Made by a program: the position numbers and the translations under genes. From JAJKIP01 sp037200685 (lineage in GTDB: Bacteria; Bacteroidota; Bacteroidia; Chitinophagales; Chitinophagaceae): DNA of 64,000 nt. The DNA lies in NCBI GenBank assembly GCA_037200685.1, contig JBBCIG010000008.1:496001-560000 (forward strand), read 5' to 3'. Position 1 is the stretch's first letter, and each line of letters opens with the position of its first letter. The notes beneath the pieces were generated by a model. The model searched no databases, was not told where the DNA came from, and worked only from the letters and a program-made list of their open reading frames with translations. Below, one piece after another: positions 8,831-17,237 of the stretch.

Positions 8831-8863
8831 AAAGGGAATAAGGTAACACTTTACTCCCTTTTT
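8831..8863 (+). terminator. Rho-independent terminator after the cytochrome gene
   Basis: AAAGGGA (8831-8837) pairs with TCCCTTT near 8855-8861, with an inner TAAGG/CTTTA stem separated by one mismatch; a T run follows. It sits 36 bp after the stop codon. Confidence 0.75.
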
Positions 8864-8911
8864 GCTTTTCATATTTGGGCTGATAAATTATTAAACCAAA
8901 AATCAACAAAC

Positions 8912-9556
8912 ATGAAAAAGCAATTACTATTTATTTTATTGTCTCTATTTGTTACAATCTTTTCTTACGCACAGGTGAATAAGAACGCAATATTTCTGGG
9001 GGGCGACATTGGCGCATCCTCTCAAAAGACGAAAAACAATACTGGCACTACTGTCAATAAGTTGAACAGCGTGTTTGTTTCTCCTGTTTTTGGTAAGGCT
9101 GTTAAAGATAACCTGGTAGTTGGGGGCGATGTAAGTTTCAGTTCTTCTAAAGATGAATATACCCTATACAATGTCAGGGATGAAAAAGCACTTGGCGCAG
9201 GGATATTTGCCAGAAAATATAAAACATTAGGTAAAAGCAACTTCCTTCTTTTCCTGCAGGGCAGGTTAGGTTATGCATATACTAAAACTGAATCCTATAT
9301 TTCTACTCCCTATGTTACCACAAGTAAAAGGCATAATATTGGTGTCAATGTATACCCTGGTATTTCGTATGCACTTAGCCGGAAATTGCAATTGGAAACA
9401 GGTTTAAATAATCTTTTATCCCTGAATTATTTTACAGAAAAAAGTAATACAGCTCAACCTGTACCTGTTATTGCCAGGACAAATGGAATTAACATCAGCA
9501 GCAGCATTGATAATTTTTCTTCTTTGTATATCGGGTTTAGGGTATTGATTAATTAA
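8912..9556 (+). CDS. Outer-membrane beta-barrel domain protein
   Basis: A 214-residue exported protein. Signal MKKQLLFILLSLFVTIFSYA, then strands such as NAIFLGGDIGASSQKT, NLVVGGDVSFSSSKDEY, LLFLQGRLGYAYTKTES and the C-terminal SSLYIGFRVLIN. It shares the layout and the SSSKDE / GAGIFARKY-type motifs of the barrel at 7779, so the two are probably paralogs separated by the cytochrome gene. Function unknown. Confidence 0.82.
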   Translation: MKKQLLFILLSLFVTIFSYAQVNKNAIFLGGDIGASSQKTKNNTGTTVNKLNSVFVSPVFGKAVKDNLVVGGDVSFSSSKDEYTLYNVRDEKALGAGIFARKYKTLGKSNFLLFLQGRLGYAYTKTESYISTPYVTTSKRHNIGVNVYPGISYALSRKLQLETGLNNLLSLNYFTEKSNTAQPVPVIARTNGINISSSIDNFSSLYIGFRVLIN

Positions 9557-9610
9557 GGTACTTAAACACAACGAAGCAAGGTTCGGTAGTTATCAGGCTG
9601 AGCGCAATAG

Positions 9611-9695
9611 CTGCTACTTCGACATTGCTCAGTAGCGAACAGGAAGATGAAGAGTGCGACGCAACGAAGATGATAGTAGTACTGCAGCCGGGCTA
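9611..9695 (-). repeat. Dispersed intergenic repeat, copy 3
   Basis: Reads CTGCTACTTCGACATTGCTC, AGTAGCGAACAGGAAGATGA, AGAGTGCGACGCAACGAAGA, TGATAGTAGTACTGCAGCCG, GGCT. One of the most complete copies; it ends 23 bp before the tadA start codon. Confidence 0.8.
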
Positions 9696-9718
9696 AAAAT
9701 ATTTATCTTCGGTATGTT

Positions 9719-10156
9719 ATGACTGATGAATACTTTATGATGCGGGCATTGAAAGAAGCGAAACGGGCTTACGAAGAGGGAGAAGTTCCTGTAGGCGCTA
9801 TCGTGGTGCTGAATGAAAAAATAATTGCGCATGGTTATAACATGACGGAAAAACTGAACGACCCGACGGCGCATGCGGAAATGATCGCATTGACATCGGC
9901 TTTTAATTTATTAGGCAGTAAATATTTGCCGGAAGCGAGTTTGTATGTAACGGTGGAGCCTTGCCTGATGTGTGCGGGGGCTGTTTACTGGGCCAAGCTG
10001 GGCAGGATTGTGTACGGCGCTGATGACGAAAAGAATGGTTATAAAAAAACAGCGGGTACTAACTGGCCTTTTCATCCAAAAACAGAGTTGATCCGTGGTG
10101 TATTGAAAGAGGAGTGTGCGACATTGATGAAAGATTTTTTTAAAAGCAAACGATGA
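9719..10156 (+). CDS. tadA: tRNA adenosine(34) deaminase
   Basis: A 145-residue zinc deaminase converting A34 to inosine in tRNA-Arg(ACG). The zinc and catalytic residues are visible: HAE at 52-54 (His52 ligand, Glu54 proton shuttle) and PCLMC with Cys82 and Cys85. Length and N-terminus (DEYFMMRALKEAKRAYEEGEVPVGAIVV) match TadA. Some Bacteroidota relatives are annotated as nucleoside deaminases, and the substrate is inferred from similarity. A repeat copy sits directly upstream. Confidence 0.93.
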   Translation: MTDEYFMMRALKEAKRAYEEGEVPVGAIVVLNEKIIAHGYNMTEKLNDPTAHAEMIALTSAFNLLGSKYLPEASLYVTVEPCLMCAGAVYWAKLGRIVYGADDEKNGYKKTAGTNWPFHPKTELIRGVLKEECATLMKDFFKSKR

Positions 10157-10272
10157 TGCTGAAAAAAATAGTTTTCGAAATAAGGAAGAATTCCCGCTTA
10201 AATCAACAGTAAGGCGATAATTTTGTTACCCTTTCAGGACTCAGCGAATTTTTAATTTTTAAACCAACAATT

Positions 10273-10881
10273 ATGGCATTTACATTACCTGCGTTACCCT
10301 ATGCACACGATGCATTGGAACCGCATATTGACAAGCAAACCATGGAAATTCATCACGGCAAACATCACCAGGCTTATGTTGACAATCTTAATAAAGCAAT
10401 AGCAGGCACCCCAAACGAAGGAAAATCATTGGAAGAATTAGTGGCGAAGGCGGGTTCGATTTCCCCGGCTGTTCGCAATAATGGCGGCGGTCACTGGAAC
10501 CACAGTTTCTTTTGGGAAATATTAGGGCCAAATGCCGGCGGCAAACCTTCCGGAAAATTAGGTGATGCGATCAATGAAGCATTTGGATCTTTCGAAGCTT
10601 TCCAGGAAAAATTGAATGCAGCAGGAACTACACGTTTTGGTTCTGGCTGGGCATGGTTAATCGTAAAAGATGGCAAACTGGAAGTAACATCAACACCAAA
10701 CCAGGACAACCCATTAATGGATGTGGCGGAAGTAAAAGGGACACCTATTCTTGGAGTAGATGTATGGGAACATGCTTATTATTTAAAATACCAGAACAAA
10801 CGTCCTGATTATTTAAAAGCGATCTGGAATGCGATTGATTGGAAAAAAGTAGCTGCGCATTATGATGCGGCTGTGAAATAA
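10273..10881 (+). CDS. Superoxide dismutase, Fe/Mn family
   Basis: A 202-residue SOD that dismutates superoxide. The metal ligands are His27 (EIHHGKHH), His78 (HWNHSFFW), Asp164 and His168 (DVWEHAYYLKYQNKR). The STPNQDNPLM segment resembles manganese-type or cambialistic enzymes, but the metal cannot be fixed from sequence. No signal peptide, so cytoplasmic. A strong terminator follows. Monocistronic. Confidence 0.96.
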   Translation: MAFTLPALPYAHDALEPHIDKQTMEIHHGKHHQAYVDNLNKAIAGTPNEGKSLEELVAKAGSISPAVRNNGGGHWNHSFFWEILGPNAGGKPSGKLGDAINEAFGSFEAFQEKLNAAGTTRFGSGWAWLIVKDGKLEVTSTPNQDNPLMDVAEVKGTPILGVDVWEHAYYLKYQNKRPDYLKAIWNAIDWKKVAAHYDAAVK

Positions 10882-10909
10882 GACGACCGATCAATAAATA
10901 TTTTTATTT

Positions 10910-10940
10910 AACCGTAGCTTATAGTAAGCTGCGGTTTTTT
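10910..10940 (+). terminator. Rho-independent terminator after the SOD gene
   Basis: An 11-bp stem (10910-10920 with 10926-10936, one mismatch), ATAGT loop, then TTTTTT. It lies between the convergent SOD and yidD genes. Confidence 0.9.
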
Positions 10941-10942
10941 AT

Positions 10943-11173
10943 TTATGGAACAGGATCATAACCGCTTCCGCCCCAGGGATGGCATTTGGCGATTCGTTTT
11001 ATCGTTAACCACATTCCTTTAAATAGTCCGTGTTTTTTTAATGCTTCCACACCATAATGCGAGCAAGTGGGTGTGAACCGGCACTTCGGCCCCAGCCATG
11101 GAGAAATGATCCACTGGTAAATCTTTATCAGTAAAATAAAAGGAAGGCTGAGTATGCGCAGAAAAACTTTCAC
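10943..11173 (-). CDS. yidD: Membrane protein insertion efficiency factor YidD
   Basis: A 76-residue protein of the YidD family with the signature CRFTPTCSHYGVEALKKHG and the C-terminal RIAKCHPWGGSGYDPVP. An N-terminal amphipathic/hydrophobic helix (LPFILLIKIYQWIISPWLG) places it at the inner membrane. It assists YidC-dependent insertion. Its start overlaps the rnpA stop by 4 bp (11170-11173), continuing the conserved rpmH-rnpA-yidD order. yidC does not follow here. Confidence 0.95.
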   Translation of the reverse strand: MKVFLRILSLPFILLIKIYQWIISPWLGPKCRFTPTCSHYGVEALKKHGLFKGMWLTIKRIAKCHPWGGSGYDPVP

Positions 11174-11577
11174 GTTATTGGTGCGATGATGTTGCCGAGT
11201 TTGTTTAAAATCTTACCTGCTTTATCATTCACTTCTTTATAAACAGGCAAGTCTCTCGAAGTATAAATAAGAAAAACATTCAGTTGCTTGTTTTGTTCTT
11301 TCGTTATTTGCTGTAATGATAATTTTTGCAAGCGCCACGCTTCTTTTGTTACCCGTTTTACCCGGTTACGGTCAACTGCTTTTTTAAAATTTTTTGTGCT
11401 GACGCCTACACCAAATTGAAGATTTACCGGTTTAGTAGTTTCGCTTGGTGCAGTTGAAATCATATAATACACCCTGAACGGAGCGATCACAAAACTTTTT
11501 CCCTCTTTGAATAATTGCTCAATCAGCTTCCGGCTTTTGAGCCGCTCGTCTTTTCCAAGTGTAAATTGTTTTGACAC
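11170..11577 (-). CDS. rnpA: Ribonuclease P protein component
   Basis: A 135-residue basic protein subunit of RNase P, which matures tRNA 5' ends. The N-terminal region FTLGKDERLKSRKLIEQLFKEG and the RNR motif (AVDRNRVKRVTKEAWR) are diagnostic. It lies between rpmH (upstream) and yidD (downstream, overlapping by 4 bp) on the minus strand. A hairpin with a T run sits in the rpmH-rnpA gap and may attenuate expression relative to rpmH. Confidence 0.96.
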   Translation of the reverse strand: MSKQFTLGKDERLKSRKLIEQLFKEGKSFVIAPFRVYYMISTAPSETTKPVNLQFGVGVSTKNFKKAVDRNRVKRVTKEAWRLQKLSLQQITKEQNKQLNVFLIYTSRDLPVYKEVNDKAGKILNKLGNIIAPIT

Positions 11578-11594
11578 TGATTGATTGTACTAAT

Positions 11595-11623
11595 TAAAAA
11601 AGCCCCGGGATGAACCAGGGCTC
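11595..11623 (-). terminator. Hairpin terminator/attenuator between rpmH and rnpA
   Basis: On the minus strand AGCCCTGG pairs with CCCGGGGCT around a short loop and is followed by TTTTTTAA (plus-strand A run 11596-11600). It lies after the rpmH stop (11667) and 18 bp before the rnpA start, so it could lower rnpA expression relative to rpmH. Confidence 0.7.
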
Positions 11624-11666
11624 AAAATTATGCGAATCACGCCTTGTGTCGTAAAGACCAGCGTTC

Positions 11667-11822
11667 TTACTTCAATTTTTTCTCATCAGAAACAGTCAGC
11701 TTCCTGCGGCCTTTCGCACGGCGGCTTGCCAATACTTTGCGGCCATTAGCAGTTTGCATACGCTTACGAAAACCGTGTACGGTTTTGCGACGTTTGTTAT
11801 GAGGTTGAAATGTACGTTTCAT
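11667..11822 (-). CDS. rpmH: 50S ribosomal protein L34
   Basis: A 51-residue, highly basic protein. It starts MKRTFQPHNKRRKTVHGFRK and continues RMQTANGRKVLASRRAKGRR, the nearly invariant L34 sequence, with a short KLTVSDEKKLK tail. It is a component of the large ribosomal subunit. It heads the rpmH-rnpA-yidD cluster, which in many bacteria lies near the replication origin; no dnaA or origin is seen here. Confidence 0.98.
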   Translation of the reverse strand: MKRTFQPHNKRRKTVHGFRKRMQTANGRKVLASRRAKGRRKLTVSDEKKLK

Positions 11823-12007
11823 AAAATTTCTTTCTTTTTCACTGTTTTTTGAAATAAGACCCGGAGAAAGGTCAAGGTTTCAATTCGCAACAGGTCACCA
11901 CACCCGTTGTTTGTGAAAGGACGGCAAAGGTAAGGGAATGAGGCCAGAAGTGAGAGGGATGCATTAAGAAATTTAGGCCGGAAATACAGGCCTGATTATC
12001 AGGGTTA

Positions 12008-12838
12008 TTATTCCAAATTAACATGGGCGGATTGAACCGCTTCGCCAAAAAAAACGGTGGCGTGGCTGTCAAAATCTTCGGTAGAATCAGTTGTATAGAA
12101 ACTTCTTTTGCCGCCTTTGCTGCACTTTTCTTCTAGCTCCGGGTGGCGTTTTAAATAGTTTTCCAGGCTCGCCGCTACGATCTCTCCCTGCGAAAGCAAT
12201 TTCACGGCTATCGGAAGATATTCCTGTATTTTTTCTTTCAGCAATGGGTAATGGGTACAAGCCAGCAATATCACGTCAATATCCTTTCCTTTTTCAAAAA
12301 TGCTTTGGAGGTTTTTCTTTACAAAAAAATCTGCGCCGGTGCTTTGGTGTTCATTATTCTCCACCAGCGGCACCCACATCGGGCAAGCCTCCTGGTACAC
12401 TTTTAATTCCGTAAAAAATTTACTGATCTCGATCGGGTAAGAGGTCGATGCCACGGTACCATTTGTTGCTAATATACCTACGCTTTTTGTTTCAGAATAA
12501 GTACCGATCACTTCGGAAGTTGGTCTTATCACACCTAGCACTCTTTTTTGCGGCGCTAATTGTGGCAGGTCATTTTGCTGAATGGTGCGCAATGCTTTTG
12601 CGGAAGCTGTATTACATGCAAGAATTACAAGCGAACAACCTTGCTCGAAAAACCATTTCACACATTGCAATGTATAATCATAAACCGTTTCGAAAGAACG
12701 GTTGCCATACGGCGCCCTTGCATTATCCCCGAGATATATGTAATCATATTGCGGCAACCTGTCTACGATTTCTTTCAATACAGTCAGCCCGCCATATCCG
12801 GAATCAAAAACACCAATGGGATTTTTTTGTGAAGGCAT
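12008..12838 (-). CDS. murI: Glutamate racemase
   Basis: A 276-residue enzyme interconverting L- and D-glutamate for peptidoglycan. The N-terminal IGVFDSGYGGLTVLKEI motif and the two catalytic cysteines in ILACNTASAKALR and LLACTHYPLL are present, so it should be active. It is the last gene of the minus-strand envelope block (bamA-ompH-ompH-murI), but a hairpin just upstream and its own -7 box suggest independent transcription. Confidence 0.96.
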   Translation of the reverse strand: MPSQKNPIGVFDSGYGGLTVLKEIVDRLPQYDYIYLGDNARAPYGNRSFETVYDYTLQCVKWFFEQGCSLVILACNTASAKALRTIQQNDLPQLAPQKRVLGVIRPTSEVIGTYSETKSVGILATNGTVASTSYPIEISKFFTELKVYQEACPMWVPLVENNEHQSTGADFFVKKNLQSIFEKGKDIDVILLACTHYPLLKEKIQEYLPIAVKLLSQGEIVAASLENYLKRHPELEEKCSKGGKRSFYTTDSTEDFDSHATVFFGEAVQSAHVNLE

Positions 12839-12842
12839 AGTG

Positions 12843-12850
12843 CAAAAATA
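12843..12850 (-). promoter_or_regulatory. Putative -7 box for murI, near-leaderless
   Basis: On the minus strand TATTTTTG (complement of 12843-12850) matches TAnnTTTG and ends only 4 bp before the murI ATG. It overlaps the T run of the upstream hairpin. If used, transcripts would start at or next to the start codon. Confidence 0.35.
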
Positions 12851-12881
12851 AGAATGACCCTGCTGATTGCAAGGTCATTCT
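12843..12881 (-). terminator. Hairpin terminator between ompH-1 and murI
   Basis: A perfect 9-bp stem (12851-12859 with 12873-12881, AGAATGACC/GGTCATTCT) with a 13-nt loop; on the minus strand it is followed by a T-rich run. It ends the ompH transcript 25 bp after that gene's stop. Confidence 0.7.
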
Positions 12882-12905
12882 ATTTATAATAAAATCAGGC
12901 TGTAA

Positions 12906-13469
12906 TTAATTTCCTGCGTTTAATCCACCAACCGGCGGTTTATAACCAGGCTGTAATTGTGGCGGTAATGTCACGCTTAATTTTTTAGCGACCGCAGGTA
13001 ACATATTATCTGCATCAGGCCCTATCAGGATGGATTCACGGGAAAGCACATAGGTATATCCTTTTTCTTTTGCCACAGCGGCGATGGCATCGTTAAGTCT
13101 TTTCATTACCGGCGCCAGTAAGGTATTTTGCTTTTCCTGTGTAGCTTGCTGAGCTATTTGCTGCCAGTTAGTAAGCGTCTGTCTTAGATCTGCTATGTCT
13201 TTTTCATACTGCTTTTTAACAGATACGGGCAACGGATGGGCGCTATCATTGTATATGCTGTCTTTGTATCTATATTGCTCGAGCAGTGAGTTATATTCCT
13301 TCCCAACAGTATCTACCTGGTAAAGGCGCACCAGCGAATCAATTTTAGGAACTTCCGGCATCAGGTACAACATGGTTTCCGCATCAATATACCCGATTTT
13401 TGCCTGCGCATTACTAGCAGTAGAAGCTATCAAACAAATTGCTATTGCTAAAAATTTCAATTTTTTCAT
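12906..13469 (-). CDS. OmpH/Skp family periplasmic chaperone (second of the pair)
   Basis: A 187-residue exported protein. The signal peptide (MKKLKFLAIAICLIASTASNAQA) precedes IGYIDAETMLYLMPEVPKID and a long helical central region (about 60-125) typical of the coiled-coil Skp tentacles; the C-terminal half carries KEKGYTYVLSRESILIG. It should hold unfolded outer-membrane proteins in the periplasm for BamA. It is the more diverged of two adjacent OmpH paralogs, with a Pro/Gly-rich C-terminal tail. A repeat copy separates it from its neighbour. Confidence 0.9.
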   Translation of the reverse strand: MKKLKFLAIAICLIASTASNAQAKIGYIDAETMLYLMPEVPKIDSLVRLYQVDTVGKEYNSLLEQYRYKDSIYNDSAHPLPVSVKKQYEKDIADLRQTLTNWQQIAQQATQEKQNTLLAPVMKRLNDAIAAVAKEKGYTYVLSRESILIGPDADNMLPAVAKKLSVTLPPQLQPGYKPPVGGLNAGN

Positions 13470-13590
13470 AATCGTTTTTTTCTTTTGCCCTCAAAAGGGT
13501 TTATAGTTTTATTTTTAAAGAGTTCTTATACAAAAAATAAGTTGCTCGTTTAGTTTTCTTTAACATCTGGCAGGTACAGAAATAATTATT

Positions 13591-13678
13591 AGCCCAGCTT
13601 CAGTTCCCTGATCATCTTCGTTGCGACGCTCCGTTCATCTTCCTGTTCGCTACTGAGCAATGTCGAAGTATCAGCAAT
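13591..13678 (+). repeat. Dispersed intergenic repeat, copy 4
   Basis: Reads AGCCCAGCTTCAGTTCCCTG, ATCATCTTCGTTGCGACGCT, CCGTTCATCTTCCTGTTCGC, TACTGAGCAATGTCGAAGTA, TCAGCAAT. A full-length copy placed inside the ompH-ompH spacer. Confidence 0.8.
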
Positions 13679-13706
13679 TTCAATTCACTCTTCACCGCAT
13701 CCATTC

Positions 13707-14222
13707 TTAATTCTTCACTCCTAATTCTTTCAGCACATCTTCACTCTTGTCTAATTTAGGGTCGGCAAAGATAATGGTAATTCCTTCACTTTTATCGAGT
13801 ACAAAATCATAGCTTCTTGCCACGGAAATTTTCTGCACGGCATTGTATACTTTGTCCTGTATCGGCTTAATCAGTTCCTGTCTTTTTCTAAACAGATCAC
13901 CTTCAAAACCAAAGCGTTGCTTTTGTAAATCTCTCAACTCTTTCTCTTTTAAGAAAAGCTGGTCTTCCCTTTTTTTCTTCAGGTCATCCGGCAACATTAC
14001 CTGCTCAGCATCATAGTCTTTATACATTTTATCCAAAGCGGATTGTTTTTGATCAATATCTTTTTGCCAATCGGCTGCTACATTATCCAATTGCTTTTGC
14101 GCCGTCGTGTATTCAGGCATTTTATCAAGAATGTAGCGAGTATCTATAATAGCATACTTCTGTGCATTCACGCTGCATGCCAGCAACAAAAGGCCAAATG
14201 CAAGAACAAAAATCTTTTTCAT
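13707..14222 (-). CDS. OmpH/Skp family periplasmic chaperone (first of the pair)
   Basis: A 171-residue exported protein. Signal MKKIFVLAFGLLLLACSVNA, then QKYAIIDTRYILDKMPEY, a long coiled-coil hairpin (about 40-125, QSALDKMYKDYDAE through ELRDLQKQRFGFEGD), and VARSYDFVLDKSEGITIIFADP. It lies 37 bp downstream of bamA on the same strand, the standard Bacteroidota arrangement, and should deliver nascent outer-membrane proteins to the BAM complex. The N-terminal LLLLAC sequence could also be read as a lipobox, though soluble Skp is more likely. Confidence 0.93.
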   Translation of the reverse strand: MKKIFVLAFGLLLLACSVNAQKYAIIDTRYILDKMPEYTTAQKQLDNVAADWQKDIDQKQSALDKMYKDYDAEQVMLPDDLKKKREDQLFLKEKELRDLQKQRFGFEGDLFRKRQELIKPIQDKVYNAVQKISVARSYDFVLDKSEGITIIFADPKLDKSEDVLKELGVKN

Positions 14223-14259
14223 ACAGATGGAGTTTATGATTTAATAGTTTGGAGTTTTC

Positions 14260-17004
14260 TTATTCTGGTTCATAGCCCAGCATAAATGTAAATTTCGATG
14301 CATTCTTCAATCCCTGGCCCGGTTGTATCCTGTCTAGGCCTACGCCATAATCAAATCCAAGCAAGCCGAACATCGGAAGGAAGAACCGCATACCCAAGCC
14401 CACACTGCGGCGCAAACGGAAAGGATTATATTCTTTATAATCATACCATCCATTCGCCGCTTCAAAGAAGGCAAGACCATAGATAGTGCTTCCGGGATTC
14501 GTAACCAACGGATACCTGAGCTCCATCTGGTATTTATTAAAAATAGTAAAAAACCTTGTCGCATTCTGCTGATCGGGGTTAACGGTCGGATCAGATGATT
14601 GATATACAGGATAACCACGATGGGCAATGATATCATATCCTAATAAACCGAAGTTATTGGTAAGTCCCGCATCACCTACCTGGAACCTTTCAAACGGAGA
14701 GTAATTAAGCTTCCTGTTGAAGCGGCCCATAAATCCATACTTAGCGGCAAGCTTCAATACAAACTGGCGGCTTTTATCCGCACCTGTTGGTTTACCAATA
14801 GGCACATACCATTCCGCGTTAAAGCGCCATTTGTGGTATTCCGGGTTTTTATAAGGATTGTTAGAAGTAACAATGTCAGGGTTAAATAAAGAATACGGTA
14901 TGGTGAACTGAACACTGCTTGTAAAATTTGATCCGCTTCTTGGGAAAACAGGATCATACACCGAAGACCGCTGCAATGCGATTTTAAAACTTAAATTATT
15001 GGAAGTACCATTACTCAGGTAGCTACCATCATCTTTTTGGAAGGCATAATAATTTTTCATCTTGTACTGTGTAAAATTCAAAGAATATACAAGGCTGAAA
15101 TAATCATCCGGCCATTTCAATTGTTTGCCCAATGAAACAGAAAAACCATTTATCTTAAGATAGTTTGTATCTGATCTGGCCTGGTCAATACGACCCGTAT
15201 AAGGATCAAATGCATTTGAATATTTACTGTTATTATAACCAAGCGTCAGCGAATTTCTTCTCTTACCTCCCAACCATGGTTCTGTAAAAGAAAAACTATA
15301 AGAACGGAATGCCCGGCCATTTGACTGAACACGAAGACTTAGCTTTTGGCCATCACCGGTAGGCAATGGGTCCCATGCTGATTTCTTCCAGATATTTTTT
15401 ATTGAAAAGTTATTGAAGGTAACACCGAGTGTACCCGTCAACCCAATACCACCGCCCCAACCTGCAGACAATTCTAACTGGTCTGAAGATTTTTCTTCCA
15501 GCTTCCAGTTAATATCAACTGTACCATCATCGGGGTTAGGCACCACACCAGGATTAATCGTTTCCTGGTTAAAATATTGAAGATTGGCCAACTCACGTTG
15601 TGAACGGATAAGATCAGTGCGGCTGAACAATTCTCCCGGTATCGTTCTTAATTCGCGGCGTATTACATGGTCTTTTGTACGTTCATTACCGGATATCGTA
15701 ACATTTTTAATTCTTGCCTGCGGTCCTTCCACGATTCTTATTTCATGGTCAATCGTATCATTATATACAGCAGTTTCTACCGCTTCCGCACGGAAAAAGA
15801 GATATCCATCATCCTGGTAATAACCACTGATATCACCACCTTCCTGCGACATTTCTTTACCTAAACGCTTATTCAGTATTTCGAGGTTGTAAATATCTCC
15901 TTTATGAATACCAAGCACAACGTTCAACAGTGAGTCAGGATATTTCGCATTCCCTTTCCAGGTAATATTGCCGAAATAATATTTTCTTCCTTCTTCTACT
16001 TTTATATCAATATTTAAATTGCCATTCTTGCTGGCGTAAATAGCCGTGTCTACAATTTGCGCATCACGGTATCCTTTTGAATTATAAAAAGAGATCAGTT
16101 TTTCTTTATCCTCTTCAAATTTCTTTGGATCAAATTTGGCGGAGCTGAATAATTTAAAACGGAAATAAGGATCAAGTACCCGTCTTGTTTTGTTGAAAGA
16201 AAGGAAACCCCAATCATTAATATATTCTCCAAAACTCTGGTGACGTTTTAAACCAAACCGGCTGGTGTCCCTGGTGGGATACAAAGTAAAACGGCTCTTC
16301 TCTTTCGTACCCTTTAGTTGCTTTTTCAATTTCATCTCATCCACACTCTGATTGCCAAAAATGCTCACTTCATTGATGCGTACCTTACCTCCTTTGTTCA
16401 CATATATCATCAGTGAATTGGAATTGACGTAAACAGGATCAGGCTTTTCATCAATGGTCACTGTAATATTCTGAAATCCTTTATCACGGAAAAATTTACC
16501 GGTAATGTCTACAATTTTACGGCGCATGTCCTCCGTAATGATCGTCTGTTTTGTCAAACCAATTTTTCCCTGTAGTTCTTCCGCCTCTGTTTTTTTAATA
16601 CCAATAAATTTAAAGGTACCCAACCGGGGCCTTTCCGATACATTGATCTCAATGCTCACACGGTCATCCTGGATCTTTGTAATAAAGATCTGAACACCGG
16701 AAAATAACTTTTGTCTCCAGAGATTATTAATGGCTTTTGAAAAAATATCGCTGCCGGGGTAAGTAAATTTTTGATTGACCTGCAAACCTGAAATAGAAGA
16801 AACAATGGTAGTATCAAGGTGGCGGATTCCTGTTATAGCAATTTCAGCGATCGTATACTCTTTAGGAACCTTTGCGTTTTTCCATTCTAAAATTTTGGGA
16901 TCAACAGAGGTCGGCTTTGTTGTATCATCCTGCGCATGCAGGTTCAATGCAGCAGTTATCGTAATAATCAAGAAAGCACTGTTCCGTAGTAGAAATCGTT
17001 GCAT
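14260..17004 (-). CDS. bamA: Outer membrane protein assembly factor BamA
   Basis: A 914-residue Omp85 protein, the catalytic core of the BAM machine. A signal peptide (about 1-24) is followed by five predicted POTRA domains (about 45-440; for example YTIAEIAITGIRHLDTT and QARIKNVTISGNERTKDHV) and a 16-strand barrel (about 470-914) ending in the consensus beta-signal-like FTFMLGYEPE. The family name is well supported; POTRA boundaries are approximate. It leads the ompH-ompH genes and follows uppS after about 230 bp. Confidence 0.96.
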   Translation of the reverse strand: MQRFLLRNSAFLIITITAALNLHAQDDTTKPTSVDPKILEWKNAKVPKEYTIAEIAITGIRHLDTTIVSSISGLQVNQKFTYPGSDIFSKAINNLWRQKLFSGVQIFITKIQDDRVSIEINVSERPRLGTFKFIGIKKTEAEELQGKIGLTKQTIITEDMRRKIVDITGKFFRDKGFQNITVTIDEKPDPVYVNSNSLMIYVNKGGKVRINEVSIFGNQSVDEMKLKKQLKGTKEKSRFTLYPTRDTSRFGLKRHQSFGEYINDWGFLSFNKTRRVLDPYFRFKLFSSAKFDPKKFEEDKEKLISFYNSKGYRDAQIVDTAIYASKNGNLNIDIKVEEGRKYYFGNITWKGNAKYPDSLLNVVLGIHKGDIYNLEILNKRLGKEMSQEGGDISGYYQDDGYLFFRAEAVETAVYNDTIDHEIRIVEGPQARIKNVTISGNERTKDHVIRRELRTIPGELFSRTDLIRSQRELANLQYFNQETINPGVVPNPDDGTVDINWKLEEKSSDQLELSAGWGGGIGLTGTLGVTFNNFSIKNIWKKSAWDPLPTGDGQKLSLRVQSNGRAFRSYSFSFTEPWLGGKRRNSLTLGYNNSKYSNAFDPYTGRIDQARSDTNYLKINGFSVSLGKQLKWPDDYFSLVYSLNFTQYKMKNYYAFQKDDGSYLSNGTSNNLSFKIALQRSSVYDPVFPRSGSNFTSSVQFTIPYSLFNPDIVTSNNPYKNPEYHKWRFNAEWYVPIGKPTGADKSRQFVLKLAAKYGFMGRFNRKLNYSPFERFQVGDAGLTNNFGLLGYDIIAHRGYPVYQSSDPTVNPDQQNATRFFTIFNKYQMELRYPLVTNPGSTIYGLAFFEAANGWYDYKEYNPFRLRRSVGLGMRFFLPMFGLLGFDYGVGLDRIQPGQGLKNASKFTFMLGYEPE

Positions 17005-17237
17005 GGTTGATCTTTCAAGTCAGTCCTAAATTCCCTGTTTCCGCCTGCGGCGAAACGCAATTAATTTGTTGTCTGTTGTTTATAAAATATGCCGCAAATC
17101 TGTTGCGGCAGCAAATTAAAGGTAAATATCGAAAGGCTTTGTTAAAGAAGTCGGTCTAAATGGTCATAAAATTCATGAAGGTCAAAAAGTCAAATACTCC
17201 TCTATGCGGCTAATGACTTATTTGGCTGATATGACTT

